From contig JAZDRN010000001.1 of assembly GCA_047501485.1 (NCBI GenBank), forward strand, positions 868,001 through 932,000: a DNA stretch of 64,000 nucleotides, written 5' to 3'. The position numbers were made by a program, and so were the translations under genes. The stretch is from Ancrocorticia sp047501485. GTDB taxonomy: Bacteria > Actinomycetota > Actinomycetes > Actinomycetales > Actinomycetaceae. This document shows, in pieces, positions 1-9,100 of this stretch (positions are counted from its first letter, which is position 1; each line of letters opens with the position of its first letter). The notes below the pieces were generated by a model. That model was not told the DNA's origin and searched no databases. It saw nothing but the letters and a program-made list of their open reading frames with translations.

Positions 1-1051
1 CGGGATCGGAGTGGGAGGCGACCCAGGCGGAGTAGAACAGCGCGTTTTTCAGCCGCTTGTTCCCCGAACGCGCTGGGAACTCGCCGCGGATCGAGGTGCC
101 CGACCTTCGCGTGACCGGCGCGATCCCGGCATAGGCCGCGAGGTGGCCGGCGGTCTCGAACGCGGTGCCGTCACCGATGTTCAGGAGGATCTGGGCGGCG
201 GTCTTGATGCCGATCCCCGGCATGCTCATCAAGACCGAGGCGAGAGGGAAGTCCTCCAACATGGACTCGACCTCCCTGGCCACGGTCGCCCGCTGTTCCT
301 TCAGCTCCTTAACCTGACCAGCGACTCTAGGGATCACGAGCTCCACTGCCGCGGTCGCTGGCACGATGACGGTCTGCTCGCCCAGCGCCTTGAAGATCTG
401 GTCGATCAGCGCTTCGGGATCGCGGCGCGAGTGGGAGCGGGCGAACCGCAGGACCCTGGCCCGGCCGGCCGCCTTGAGCCCGGTCGGGCCGCCGAATTTC
501 TCCAGCAGGTCCAGCACGAGCCCAGTGGTCAGGCGTCCGCCGATGAAGACGCGCTCGAGCGCGGGGTGGATCTGCGTCAGCAGGGACCGGATCCGGTTCA
601 ACGCTCTGGTGGTCTCGTGGGCGAGGTCCTCGTCAAAGCCCGCGAGGATCTTGAGCGTGGAGAGGACTTCGCTGTCGCGGTCGACCTGGCGAAGCGTGTG
701 GGGCATGGTGCGGGCCGTGTCGGCGATGATGAACGCATCCCGCGCATCGGTCTTTGACCGGCCCGGATAGAGGTCTGCGGCCTTCCGCATCGCCGGGCCT
801 GGCAGGTAGGCGACGGAGCAGCCGGAGTCTCTGGCGACCGCGATCGGCAACGCTCCGATGGTGTTGGGCTGGTCGACGACCATCAGTACCTCGCCGTGGT
901 TCAGCAAGCTGGTGAACAGCTCACGGAGCTTGGTCTCGTCCTGCGGGAGGGGCTTGTCAAGCAGCTTGCTCCCGTCCGGGTCGAGTGCGCAGGCGTGGTG
1001 GGCGGTCTTCCCGACATCCAGGCCGATGACGACCGCGAATCTTGATTCCAT
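1..1051 (-). CDS. IS110-family transposase (3' end beyond window)
   Basis: The minus-strand frame is open from the ATG at 1051 to the window edge, about 350 residues. The N-terminal RuvC-like DEDD domain shows GLDVGKTAHH near residue 10 and KTDARDA near residue 100. The C-terminal transposase_20 domain shows SMPGIGIKTAAQILLNIGD and then VTRRSGTSIRGEF, where the serine of RSG is the likely catalytic serine. The GNKRLKNALFYSAW block typical of IS110/IS116/IS902 elements follows. These enzymes recombine an insertion element into target DNA. In characterised members they are guided by a bridge RNA encoded in the non-coding end of the element. No frameshift is seen, so the copy may be active. It lies at the left edge of the defence island and could have helped move it. 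Confidence 0.93.
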   Translation of the reverse strand, partial: MESRFAVVIGLDVGKTAHHACALDPDGSKLLDKPLPQDETKLRELFTSLLNHGEVLMVVDQPNTIGALPIAVARDSGCSVAYLPGPAMRKAADLYPGRSKTDARDAFIIADTARTMPHTLRQVDRDSEVLSTLKILAGFDEDLAHETTRALNRIRSLLTQIHPALERVFIGGRLTTGLVLDLLEKFGGPTGLKAAGRARVLRFARSHSRRDPEALIDQIFKALGEQTVIVPATAAVELVIPRVAGQVKELKEQRATVAREVESMLEDFPLASVLMSMPGIGIKTAAQILLNIGDGTAFETAGHLAAYAGIAPVTRRSGTSIRGEFPARSGNKRLKNALFYSAWVASHSDP

Positions 1052-1555
1052 GATGCTGTCCTTCCTTGGAGCATCATTGCTGGTCGCAGACTTGACACCC
1101 GATGCCGGCACCCACGTTACAAAGAGACCTCAGCAATGCTGGGCCGTGTCCCTATCAGCGGTCAACGCGTGTCTCTCGACCGGGCGGCAACACCCCCCGG
1201 ACCATTAATGGCAGGGCAACAAAGCCATACCCGGCCGAGCGACCAGACCCCCGGCGATCGGGGGTACTCACAAGGTAACGGGGTAGCCGTAACGATTGGG
1301 TTGAGGACGCGGAGAACAGCGTCATCTTCGCGTCGGCTGCGACGCAGATGGCAGACAGGATGCCATTTCCATGCCGGCGATTGGCAACGAGAACATCCGG
1401 AAAGGCTCCTCCTCTCGAACGCCGAGTAGGAGGATTCCGGCGAGGCAATGAGCATTGGGAGACTTACCGCTGAGACGTCCCAGATCGTGTCTCATCAAAT
1501 CGAGATGAAGTTGTTCGTTGATACAATCGTCCTCGATCTCATGAGAGGACAACCG
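1052..1555. other. Non-coding stretch: IS110 upstream end and leader of the mrr gene
   Basis: No convincing gene is seen. The part next to the transposase start (about 1052-1300) is where IS110-group elements carry their bridge-RNA gene, which would be read on the minus strand here. Small hairpins are present: CAGCA/TGCTG near 1131-1141, and CCCCCG/CGGGGG at 1248-1264 with a 5-base loop. Neither the outer end of the element nor a bridge RNA can be fixed by eye. The part from about 1300 to 1555 leads into the Mrr gene. The reading frame there extends upstream to an ATG at 1448, but the start at 1556 is better supported. Confidence 0.4.
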
Positions 1556-2473
1556 ATGGCGGAGATGCCCACCTGGGAAGGCTTTTTGATTCCTACGCTT
1601 CGAGTGGTGAGTGACGGTGTTGTTCGTGATCGTCGGACAATCTACAGTCTCAGTGCTCGGGCGGCAGGACTTGACGATCAACAGATGCAGGAGACACTTG
1701 CCTCCGGACATCTCAAGTACCGAAATCGAATTGGGTGGGGGCTCTCTTTCCTCGTGAATGTCGGAGCATTAGATCGACCATCACGTGGACGATATGCCAT
1801 TACCGATGCAGGTAAGCAGTTGTTGACCCGATTCCCGGATGGAGTGAGCCAGAAGGACATCGATGCGCTCGGAGCCGACCCATCGATCAGAATCCGGCCA
1901 TATGTGGCCACAGTATCCAGAAAGAGTCAACCGGAACAGCAACTGGAAGAATCTGCGACGATGACGCCGATTGAACAGGTGCAGGATGGGGTTTCTCGGA
2001 TCCATGATGATGTGGCTGCTGAGCTCCTTAAACGGCTCCAAGAACGTGAGCCGGAATTTTTCGAGTCGGCCGTTGTAAATCTGTTGCTGGCGATGGGTTA
2101 CGGAGGAACAGCCGGAAGTGGATCGGTGACAGCGCTGACGAACGATGGCGGTATAGATGGTGTCATTGATCAAGACGTACTCGGGCTTAGCAAGGTCTAT
2201 ATTCAGGCTAAGCGCTATGGAGTCGGGAACTCGGTACAGCGCCCAGAAGTTCAGGCGTTCGTCGGTGCTTTGAGTGGGAAAGCAGATAGCGGCGTCTTTA
2301 TTACCACGAGTGTCTTCTCGGCAGGTGCGCGCGCTTATGCTGAAGGCGTTCCTCTCCGGATTGTCTTGATCGATGGAAAACGATTGTCAGATCTGATGAT
2401 CCGCTATGGTGTCGGCGTGCAGATCCGCGAGACCTACAGCATCGTTGAAATAGACGAGGATTTCTTTGCGTGA
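1556..2473 (+). CDS. mrr: Mrr-type type IV (methyl-directed) restriction endonuclease
   Basis: The 305-residue protein matches the usual length of Mrr (E. coli Mrr is about 304 residues). The N-terminal winged-helix Mrr_N domain starts with MAEMPTWEGFLIPTLRV. The C-terminal Mrr_cat domain shows FFESAVVNLLLAMGYGG, then DGGIDGVIDQDVLGL (about residues 195-210), YIQAKRYG (about 216), GVFITTSVFS and IVLIDGKRL. The Asp of GGIDG and the QxK of YIQAKR are the PD-(D/E)XK catalytic residues. Mrr enzymes cleave DNA carrying foreign methylation. The frame is open upstream to 1448, but ATG 1556 has a GAGAGGA ribosome site 6 bases before it and gives the family length. The gene stands directly upstream of a methyltransferase-bearing defence operon, so it must tolerate the patterns that operon makes. 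Confidence 0.9.
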   Translation: MAEMPTWEGFLIPTLRVVSDGVVRDRRTIYSLSARAAGLDDQQMQETLASGHLKYRNRIGWGLSFLVNVGALDRPSRGRYAITDAGKQLLTRFPDGVSQKDIDALGADPSIRIRPYVATVSRKSQPEQQLEESATMTPIEQVQDGVSRIHDDVAAELLKRLQEREPEFFESAVVNLLLAMGYGGTAGSGSVTALTNDGGIDGVIDQDVLGLSKVYIQAKRYGVGNSVQRPEVQAFVGALSGKADSGVFITTSVFSAGARAYAEGVPLRIVLIDGKRLSDLMIRYGVGVQIRETYSIVEIDEDFFA

Positions 2474-2522
2474 GCAGGATCGGTTAGGCACCGAAGTGCC
2501 ATGCCCGGAAGACCAAGACGAT

Positions 2523-3032
2523 TCACATTGACTGGACTGGCGGCGATTGACGCCTATCACAGACAAAGAGCTTCTGTTCTCTATGCGTTTGTCCGTCTTT
2601 CCTGGGATGATACTGCCAACCGATTCCCTGCCAGAAGCTGTCGGCCTTGTGTGAGAAAGCGGCAAGCATTTCTCCGTCAAAGTGTTCAGCCAGGAGGCTT
2701 ATGGCAGCTCGTCCGACTCCTTGCCTTCGACATGAGCTGCACACCTCGAAGAAGGAAACCTTGATTACCTTATCCGGAGGATTCAAAGCGACAAAGCTGT
2801 CTGCGATGGGTTCGAAATGAACCATGGCTCTGGCTATTTCTTGACCACCGCGAACGAATTTAATGCATTGGGTATCGATATAGGTGTCGCACCACCACCG
2901 ATTATTGAATCCAGGCACAGTGAGATCGAAAGGAGCCTCACGTGGCCGACCAGTTGCGAGTGTTGTAAGTATGAGCTCCATCGTCTTGCACATTAATACT
3001 GATGGTGGTCTCGCCGCATCTTGATTAGACAT
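2523..3032 (-). CDS. GNAT-family N-acetyltransferase
   Basis: The acetyl-CoA binding motif is clear: VIKVSFFEVCSSCRRQGVGR (R-R-Q-G-V-G-R), followed by the helix AAISLLAEHF and the C-terminal GNAT strand region FWQGIGWQYHPRK. A substrate cannot be assigned. The start is uncertain. The ATG at 3032 has AGAGA 4 bases upstream. An in-frame ATG at 3059 would add 9 residues, and internal ATGs near 2996 and 2984 are also possible. The gene runs opposite to its neighbours, between the mrr gene and the SNF2 helicase, and is probably island cargo. The second half is the conserved part, while the first 60 residues are not recognised. Confidence 0.7.
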   Translation of the reverse strand: MSNQDAARPPSVLMCKTMELILTTLATGRPREAPFDLTVPGFNNRWWCDTYIDTQCIKFVRGGQEIARAMVHFEPIADSFVALNPPDKVIKVSFFEVCSSCRRQGVGRAAISLLAEHFDGEMLAAFSHKADSFWQGIGWQYHPRKDGQTHREQKLFVCDRRQSPPVQSM

Positions 3033-3202
3033 CGAATCTCTAGCAATGACCGTCCACATTTACGAGTTCTTCGTCTGGTCCGCAAAGTCCGATGTCTTCG
3101 AAGTCACCGGACTCGCTGCGGTTGCCAGTCATGGATCTACCCTTGCTGGCGCTCGTGGACAGGTATCATGGACCACGTTCTACACCCCTCAAGGGAGATC
3201 CA

Positions 3203-6142
3203 TTGAGCGACACCGATACCGTTTTATCCTCCTCGATACACAACAGTCAGCTGGCAATCGCGCCAGGCTCAACCGTAATAGTCCGCGATGAAGAGTGGCT
3301 GGTCACGAACGTCGAGCAGGCTCCGGATGGATGGTTGATTGACGTAATCGGGACGTCCGGCATTACGCGAGACCAAGAAGCTCGGTTCTCCACGTCTCTG
3401 GATCAAGTTGAGGTGATGGATCCTCGAAACGCGAAGGTTGTTGCGGACAGATCTCCTAGGTTCACCAGATCAAGGCTTTGGCTGGAGTCTCTGATCCGCC
3501 AAACTTCGGTTCCAGTAGGGGCGCGAGACCTGGTTGCTGCCGATTCTGCTCTCGTTGATCCGCTTCCGTACCAGAGGACGGCTGTTGAGCGGATTCTCGA
3601 TCCGTCGATTCCCCGTCCTCGCCTGCTACTTGCCGACACCGTGGGTCTTGGCAAGACGATCGAAATTGGCATGATCCTGAGCGAGCTGGTCCGGCGTGGA
3701 TGTGGTGAACGAATCCTCGTCGTGACTCCGAAGCACGTGCTTGAGCAAATGCAGGCCGAACTCTGGAATCGGTTTTCTCTTCCTTTTGTCCGTTTGGACT
3801 CTCTCGGCATTCAACGGATTCGTCAGACTTTGCCCGCCGGGCGCAATCCGTTCACGTACTACAAGCGGGTGATCATCTCGATCGATACGCTCAAGTCGGA
3901 TCAGTACATTCCCCATTTGCGAGCTCAGAAGTGGGATGCCGTCGTTATTGATGAGTCGCACAATGTCACGAACACGGGCACTCAGAATCATCGTCTGGCG
4001 GAGCTACTCTCACGGAATACTGATGCTCTGATCCTGGCATCAGCCACGCCTCACAATGGAGACGCCGCTTCTTTCAACGAGCTGATTAGAATGCTTGAGC
4101 CATCAGCGGTGAGTCCGGACGGTGAGCTGGACAAGGAACTCGTCAAGAAATTGGTCGTCAGGCGCCACCGGCACTCCACTGAGGTTATGGAAGCTGTTGG
4201 ACGGGAATGGGCAGAACGCCTCGCCCCGGACAACAGGGAGGTCCCGGCTTCCGAGGCTGAGAACGCAGTTGCTGAGGAACTTGAGAACATATGGTTGTGG
4301 CCCGCTACTGGGCAAGCGCCCACTTCTTCAACGCTCTTCCCGTGGACTCTGGCAAAGGGATTTCTTTCGTCGGCAGCGGCTCTCAGCGAGTCGATCAAGA
4401 ACCGTGTCCAGAGCATCCGTGCCTTGATTCGTGATGACGAGGAAAAATCGGGAAGGGTATCTGAGGCAACCGCACGGGAGCTTGTTGCGTTGGAACGCTT
4501 GGCTTCTCTTAATGATCGGTGCACAACTGCGCACCAGGCCAAGTACGCCGAACTGCTGTCCCTCCTCAGAGATGCTGGTATTGGACCGAGATCATCAGAA
4601 CGTGTCGTAGTCTTTGCCGAGCGAGTCCCAACGCTGAAGTGGCTTCAAACGGAACTTCAACGAGATCTCAAGCTCAAGCCAGCGAATGTGCGCGTTCTCC
4701 ATGGAGGTCTGTCAGATATAGAGCAGCAAGAGGTCGTCGAATCTTTCAAGCTCGAATCGTCTCCTATCCGTGTACTGGTGACCGGAGATATCGCTTCCGA
4801 AGGTGTCAATCTGCATTCACAGTGCCATCGATTGATCCACTACGACATCCCCTGGTCGCTCATCCGCATTGAACAGAGAAACGGCCGGATTGATAGGTAC
4901 GGCCAGCGCAAATCCCCGCAGATCACGACGCTCCTTCTGAGCCCCGCCACTGAGAAGTTTGCTGGAGACTTTCGTGTGCTCACTCGCCTTGTCGAGCGCG
5001 AGCACGAAGCTCATCGGGTGCTTGGCGATGCAGGATCCTTGATTGGAACATATGATGTCAAGGCTGAAGAAGACGCTATCGTTCAGGTCATCCGTGGAAA
5101 GAAGCAGTTTGACGAGGTTGTGCATGACACGTCATCCGTCATGCAGATTTCCGGCCCGACAGGGCTTCTCGCACAGATCGTCGCGATGGGACAGCAAGCC
5201 AAAACCCAAGCGAAAGAAACTGCGCCGAGTCTGGCCCAAGGTTCTAACGCCAAGAATCTAGCGACTGCCGGCCTATTTGAGAATGACCATGACTTTTTAG
5301 CCAGCGCGATCTCAATCATCTCACCAACACCCACACGAGAACCACCCAATGGTGTTGCATGGGATGATCAGCGAGAGCATCAGTTCGTATCTCTGAAGCC
5401 TCCCGCGGATCTGCGTCAGCGCCTCGAAGTGCTACCTCAGAGCTACCTCCAACATAGGAAAGTATTGGAGAGGCTCAGCTTAGTAACTACCAAGAACCGT
5501 GGTAATCGCGAACTCGAACAAGCCAAAGAGGCTGGTTCTACGATGTCTTGGCCCGAGGCTCTGTATCTTTCAGCCCAGCATCCGGTGATGGAATGGGCCG
5601 AGGATCGTGTCCTTGCGACCCTTGAACGGAACCAGATCTTCGTCGTTCCCGGGAACGTTGAGTCCCCAACTGTTCTCGTGCTCGGCACACTTATGAACGC
5701 CCGGGGTCAGATGGTTGCGGCATCATACGGCCACGTCGAGTTTCCTGGATTTGTGAACCGAGATGAAACCGGGCATGGATTCCTCAGGGTCTTCCAGTCA
5801 GCGTCCGAGGCGATTTCCCGGCTGTATTTGCTGAGGAGGAACCAGGATTCTATCGTGAATGCAGAGCAATACGGGGTGCTGATCCCGCAAGCGATTGAAG
5901 CTTCGGACCGCCTGCTGGATACGCTCAAGGAAATATCGGACAACGAAGTCTCGAAGAGAATTGATGAGTGGATGGAACGAACAGGTCAGTGGCGCCAGGC
6001 TGCTCTCGAGTTCGCACAGACGAAGCAAAGGCGTCGTTTGGTGACAACAGTTGAAGAGGAACGGAGCTACCTCGAGTCTCTTCGGCCCAGCCAGACTTTG
6101 ATCCGCCCACTCTTGGTGGTAGTTCCTGAGGAGGGAATGTGA
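3203..6142 (+). CDS. SNF2-family helicase/translocase, DISARM DrmD-like
   Basis: The 979-residue superfamily 2 ATPase shows PGSTVIVRDEEWLV near the N-terminus, Walker A LLADTVGLGKT (about residue 148), motif II VVIDESHN (about 248), SATPHNG, then the helicase C domain with VRVLHGGLS, TGDIASEGVNL (about 527) and the arginine-finger motif QRNGRIDRYGQ (about 557). About 400 further residues are unassigned. SNF2 proteins of this shape directly upstream of a large adenine methyltransferase are the hallmark of class 1 DISARM (DrmD then DrmMI), where they act against incoming phage DNA. The TTG at 3203 is preferred because AAGGGAG stands 5 bases upstream. An ATG at 3092 in the same frame adds 37 residues without a ribosome site. 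The stop overlaps the next start, which indicates translational coupling. Confidence 0.85.
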   Translation: MSDTDTVLSSSIHNSQLAIAPGSTVIVRDEEWLVTNVEQAPDGWLIDVIGTSGITRDQEARFSTSLDQVEVMDPRNAKVVADRSPRFTRSRLWLESLIRQTSVPVGARDLVAADSALVDPLPYQRTAVERILDPSIPRPRLLLADTVGLGKTIEIGMILSELVRRGCGERILVVTPKHVLEQMQAELWNRFSLPFVRLDSLGIQRIRQTLPAGRNPFTYYKRVIISIDTLKSDQYIPHLRAQKWDAVVIDESHNVTNTGTQNHRLAELLSRNTDALILASATPHNGDAASFNELIRMLEPSAVSPDGELDKELVKKLVVRRHRHSTEVMEAVGREWAERLAPDNREVPASEAENAVAEELENIWLWPATGQAPTSSTLFPWTLAKGFLSSAAALSESIKNRVQSIRALIRDDEEKSGRVSEATARELVALERLASLNDRCTTAHQAKYAELLSLLRDAGIGPRSSERVVVFAERVPTLKWLQTELQRDLKLKPANVRVLHGGLSDIEQQEVVESFKLESSPIRVLVTGDIASEGVNLHSQCHRLIHYDIPWSLIRIEQRNGRIDRYGQRKSPQITTLLLSPATEKFAGDFRVLTRLVEREHEAHRVLGDAGSLIGTYDVKAEEDAIVQVIRGKKQFDEVVHDTSSVMQISGPTGLLAQIVAMGQQAKTQAKETAPSLAQGSNAKNLATAGLFENDHDFLASAISIISPTPTREPPNGVAWDDQREHQFVSLKPPADLRQRLEVLPQSYLQHRKVLERLSLVTTKNRGNRELEQAKEAGSTMSWPEALYLSAQHPVMEWAEDRVLATLERNQIFVVPGNVESPTVLVLGTLMNARGQMVAASYGHVEFPGFVNRDETGHGFLRVFQSASEAISRLYLLRRNQDSIVNAEQYGVLIPQAIEASDRLLDTLKEISDNEVSKRIDEWMERTGQWRQAALEFAQTKQRRRLVTTVEEERSYLESLRPSQTLIRPLLVVVPEEGM

Positions 6143-9100
6143 GCGCATCGGATGCTTTCATTGTTGGAGAAAGCTGGATCAGTGAGCATTACTTCGCTTC
6201 AGATTCGAAGAAGGAGTCGTTCCACGCACAGGTTCTAGCTCGTCGCAAGGAGTGGGATGCTGCGGCCAAGTCTGGCGAAGAGACGGTTCGATCTCGGTTC
6301 GTGGCTGCTCGGCGCGAACTGCTTGCCGGGTTCACGGTGCTTGCGGAGAACGGGAACGGTTCGTCAACAGCCAAACAAGGGGCTCTCTATGATCGTCTGC
6401 TGAATCTCCTTGGATTTCATCAAGCTCACTTCGATCGCCACGTCAATGGACCGTTGACAACTGTTGCCGCTGTTGGTTTAGAGGATTCGCCTGCTCTCAT
6501 CATCTTGAATGCGAAACCGGTTTCGGATGTGACTGTGTTGCTCTCAAAACACGAGAACAGCCTAAGTGAGCCGTATTTTGACGACGACGAAGCAGATCCG
6601 ATTACATCGGTCGCTCGACTGCTATCTGCTCAGTTCGTCTCCGAGGAAGCCCCAAAGTTTGCACTGGTTCTTGCCGGCGGCCTCGCCATGATCGCGGAGA
6701 AGAATCGCTGGGCCGAGGGTCGCTATCTTGCGATCGATCTGGCGCTCGTATGTGACCGTAATGATGAACGGCGTGGGGGAGAGATTGATCGGGCACTCAC
6801 CTGCATTTGTGCTGAGTCGCTCGCTCCCGATGCCCAAGGGATGGTGTGGTGGCAAGAGACGTTGAAGTCTTCTGTTTCTCACACGGTTGGTGTGTCCAAG
6901 GATCTGAGAGACGGAGTGCGTCTTTCGATCGAGATCATTGGAAACGAGGTGGTTCGCCGTCGCAATGAACTGAAACTTGAGCCTCTCCCGGCGGGTCAAG
7001 CGCAGCCCTTGGCAAAGCAGGCGCTGAGATTCTTGTACCGCATTTTGTTCCTCTTATATGCGGAGGCCTCACCGGAGCTTGGAGTTCTTCCGGTTGGAGA
7101 TCCCACCTACCAACGTGGTTATAGCCTTGACCGACTCAAGGAGTTGACTCAGGTCAAGCTCGATGATCCCCATTCTCAGAACGGGACTCACCTTTATGAG
7201 TCTCTCATGGTGCTTTTCAATCTGGTCGATCAGGGGACTTCGTCAAGCGCTTCGAAGGAGAGTTCGTCTTCTGGGACGGAAGGATTGACTTTCCATTCAC
7301 TCCGCGCTGATCTCTTTCGTCGGGAAGCGGTCGGCCTCATCAGTGAGGTTGGTCTGGCAAATGTGGCGATGCAGAAGGTGTTGGCGAATCTGTTGCTCTC
7401 CAAGGCCAATGGGAAGCAACAGCGAGGATTCATCTCGTATGCAGAGCTCGGTATCAATCAGCTTGGTGAGGTCTACGAGGGCTTGATGAGCTACACAGGT
7501 TTCTTCGCAGAAGTTGACCTTCGGGAAGTGGCTCCCAAAGGTGATTCCTCCAAGGGGTCGTGGGTGGTTCCGATCAACCGGATAGAGGGACTTTCGGAGC
7601 AAGATTTTGTTCTGGAGACTGATCCATCGACGGAAGAGAAGAAGCCTGTCCTTCATCCTCGTGGCAGCTTCGTGTTTCGACTTTCTGGCAGAGAGCGGCA
7701 GATCTCTGCCTCCTATTACACGCCCGAGGTTCTTACCAAGTTCACGGTTTCTCAAGCCTTGACCGAACTGCTTGACCAGCAGGGAACGACGGAGGCGCGT
7801 AGCATTCTGGATCTCACCGTCTGCGAGCCCGCCCTTGGTTCCGGAGCGTTTGCCATTGAGGCCGTCCGCCAGCTTGCGGAACAGTATCTCAAGAGGCGGC
7901 AGAAGGAACTGGGCGAGCGAATCGACCCGGATTCGTATGCTGTGGAGCTCCAGAAGGTGAAAACCTACATTGCGCTTCACAACGTCTATGGCGTGGACTT
8001 AAATTCGACAGCGGTTGAATTGGCTGAGATCACGCTGTGGCTCGATACCATGGCGAAGGGCTTGCACGCTCCTTGGTTCGGCCTTCATCTGCGCCGAGGC
8101 AACTCGCTCATCGGATGCCGAAGAGCCGTCTTCCGTGTGGATCAAATCAAGGATGGCGGTTGGCTGTCGGAGATACCACGTGACGTAAGTTTGTTTGATT
8201 CACGCGATCAGGGGCGAGGTACCGATCCGGCGGTACCTTCGATTGGCGAGGCGATCCACCATTTCTTGTTGCCAGCCAAGGGATGGGGGTCCGCGACCAA
8301 CGCAAAGGACTCCAGACAACTCGCGCCCGAGGCATACGCGGAGCTAAAAGCATGGCAACGGCTCATAACGAAGAAGCCAACTCAGAAGCAGCGGAAGGAG
8401 CTTCTCGTGTTGGCCCTGCGAGTAGAACGGCTCTGGGAGTTTGCCTTACGGCGGCTGGCACTGGCTGAAGAGCAGATTCGCAGATCAATTGACGTTTGGG
8501 GAGCTGAGGACTTGCCTTCAGGTGGTGCAGTCAGCCGCGAAGAGATCGAGGCCTCTCTGGCTGACGCCAACGGTGCGTTCCAGCGTCTCAAGACGGTGAT
8601 GGATGCCTGGAATGCACTGTGGTTCTGGCCGCTTACTGATGAGTTACTTGTCAGAGATACTCCTGATGGAGCAGTTCGTGTCCAGCCCCCGTTACTCGAT
8701 GAATGGATTTCAACGCTAAGAGAGCTTGTCGGACACGCGGCCGAAGAGACTAGTCGCGGAGGAAAGAAATGGACCGGTGGGGACGCCACTTTGATATCAG
8801 CCGCTGATTGGACGGAACTTGGCGCGGCAGAGAAGGTTGAGATTGCCTTCTCCGGGGCAATCGATGCCAGGCTGGTTCGAGAGAATCATCCTTGGCTCGA
8901 GGTATGCGACAGGATCGCTGCCCGCCAAGGTTTCTTCCACTGGGAGCTTTTCTTCGGTCCAGTATTCCAGCGTGCAGGGGGCTTCGATCTTCAGGTCGGA
9001 AACCCGCCGTGGGTGCGGCCTGATGAAGACGAAGGTGCCCTGCTCGCAGAATTCGACCCTTGGTGGCAGCTAGTGAAGAAGCCTCCTGTAGCCGAATCCA

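Noticed and set aside
1..1209. Plus-strand frames over the left edge
   Set aside because: They are antisense to the transposase, whose motifs are clear on the minus strand.
3143..3169. Promoter TTGCTG...TATCAT before the SNF2 helicase
   Set aside because: The spacing is only 15 bases and the -35 is weak. Not enough for a feature call.
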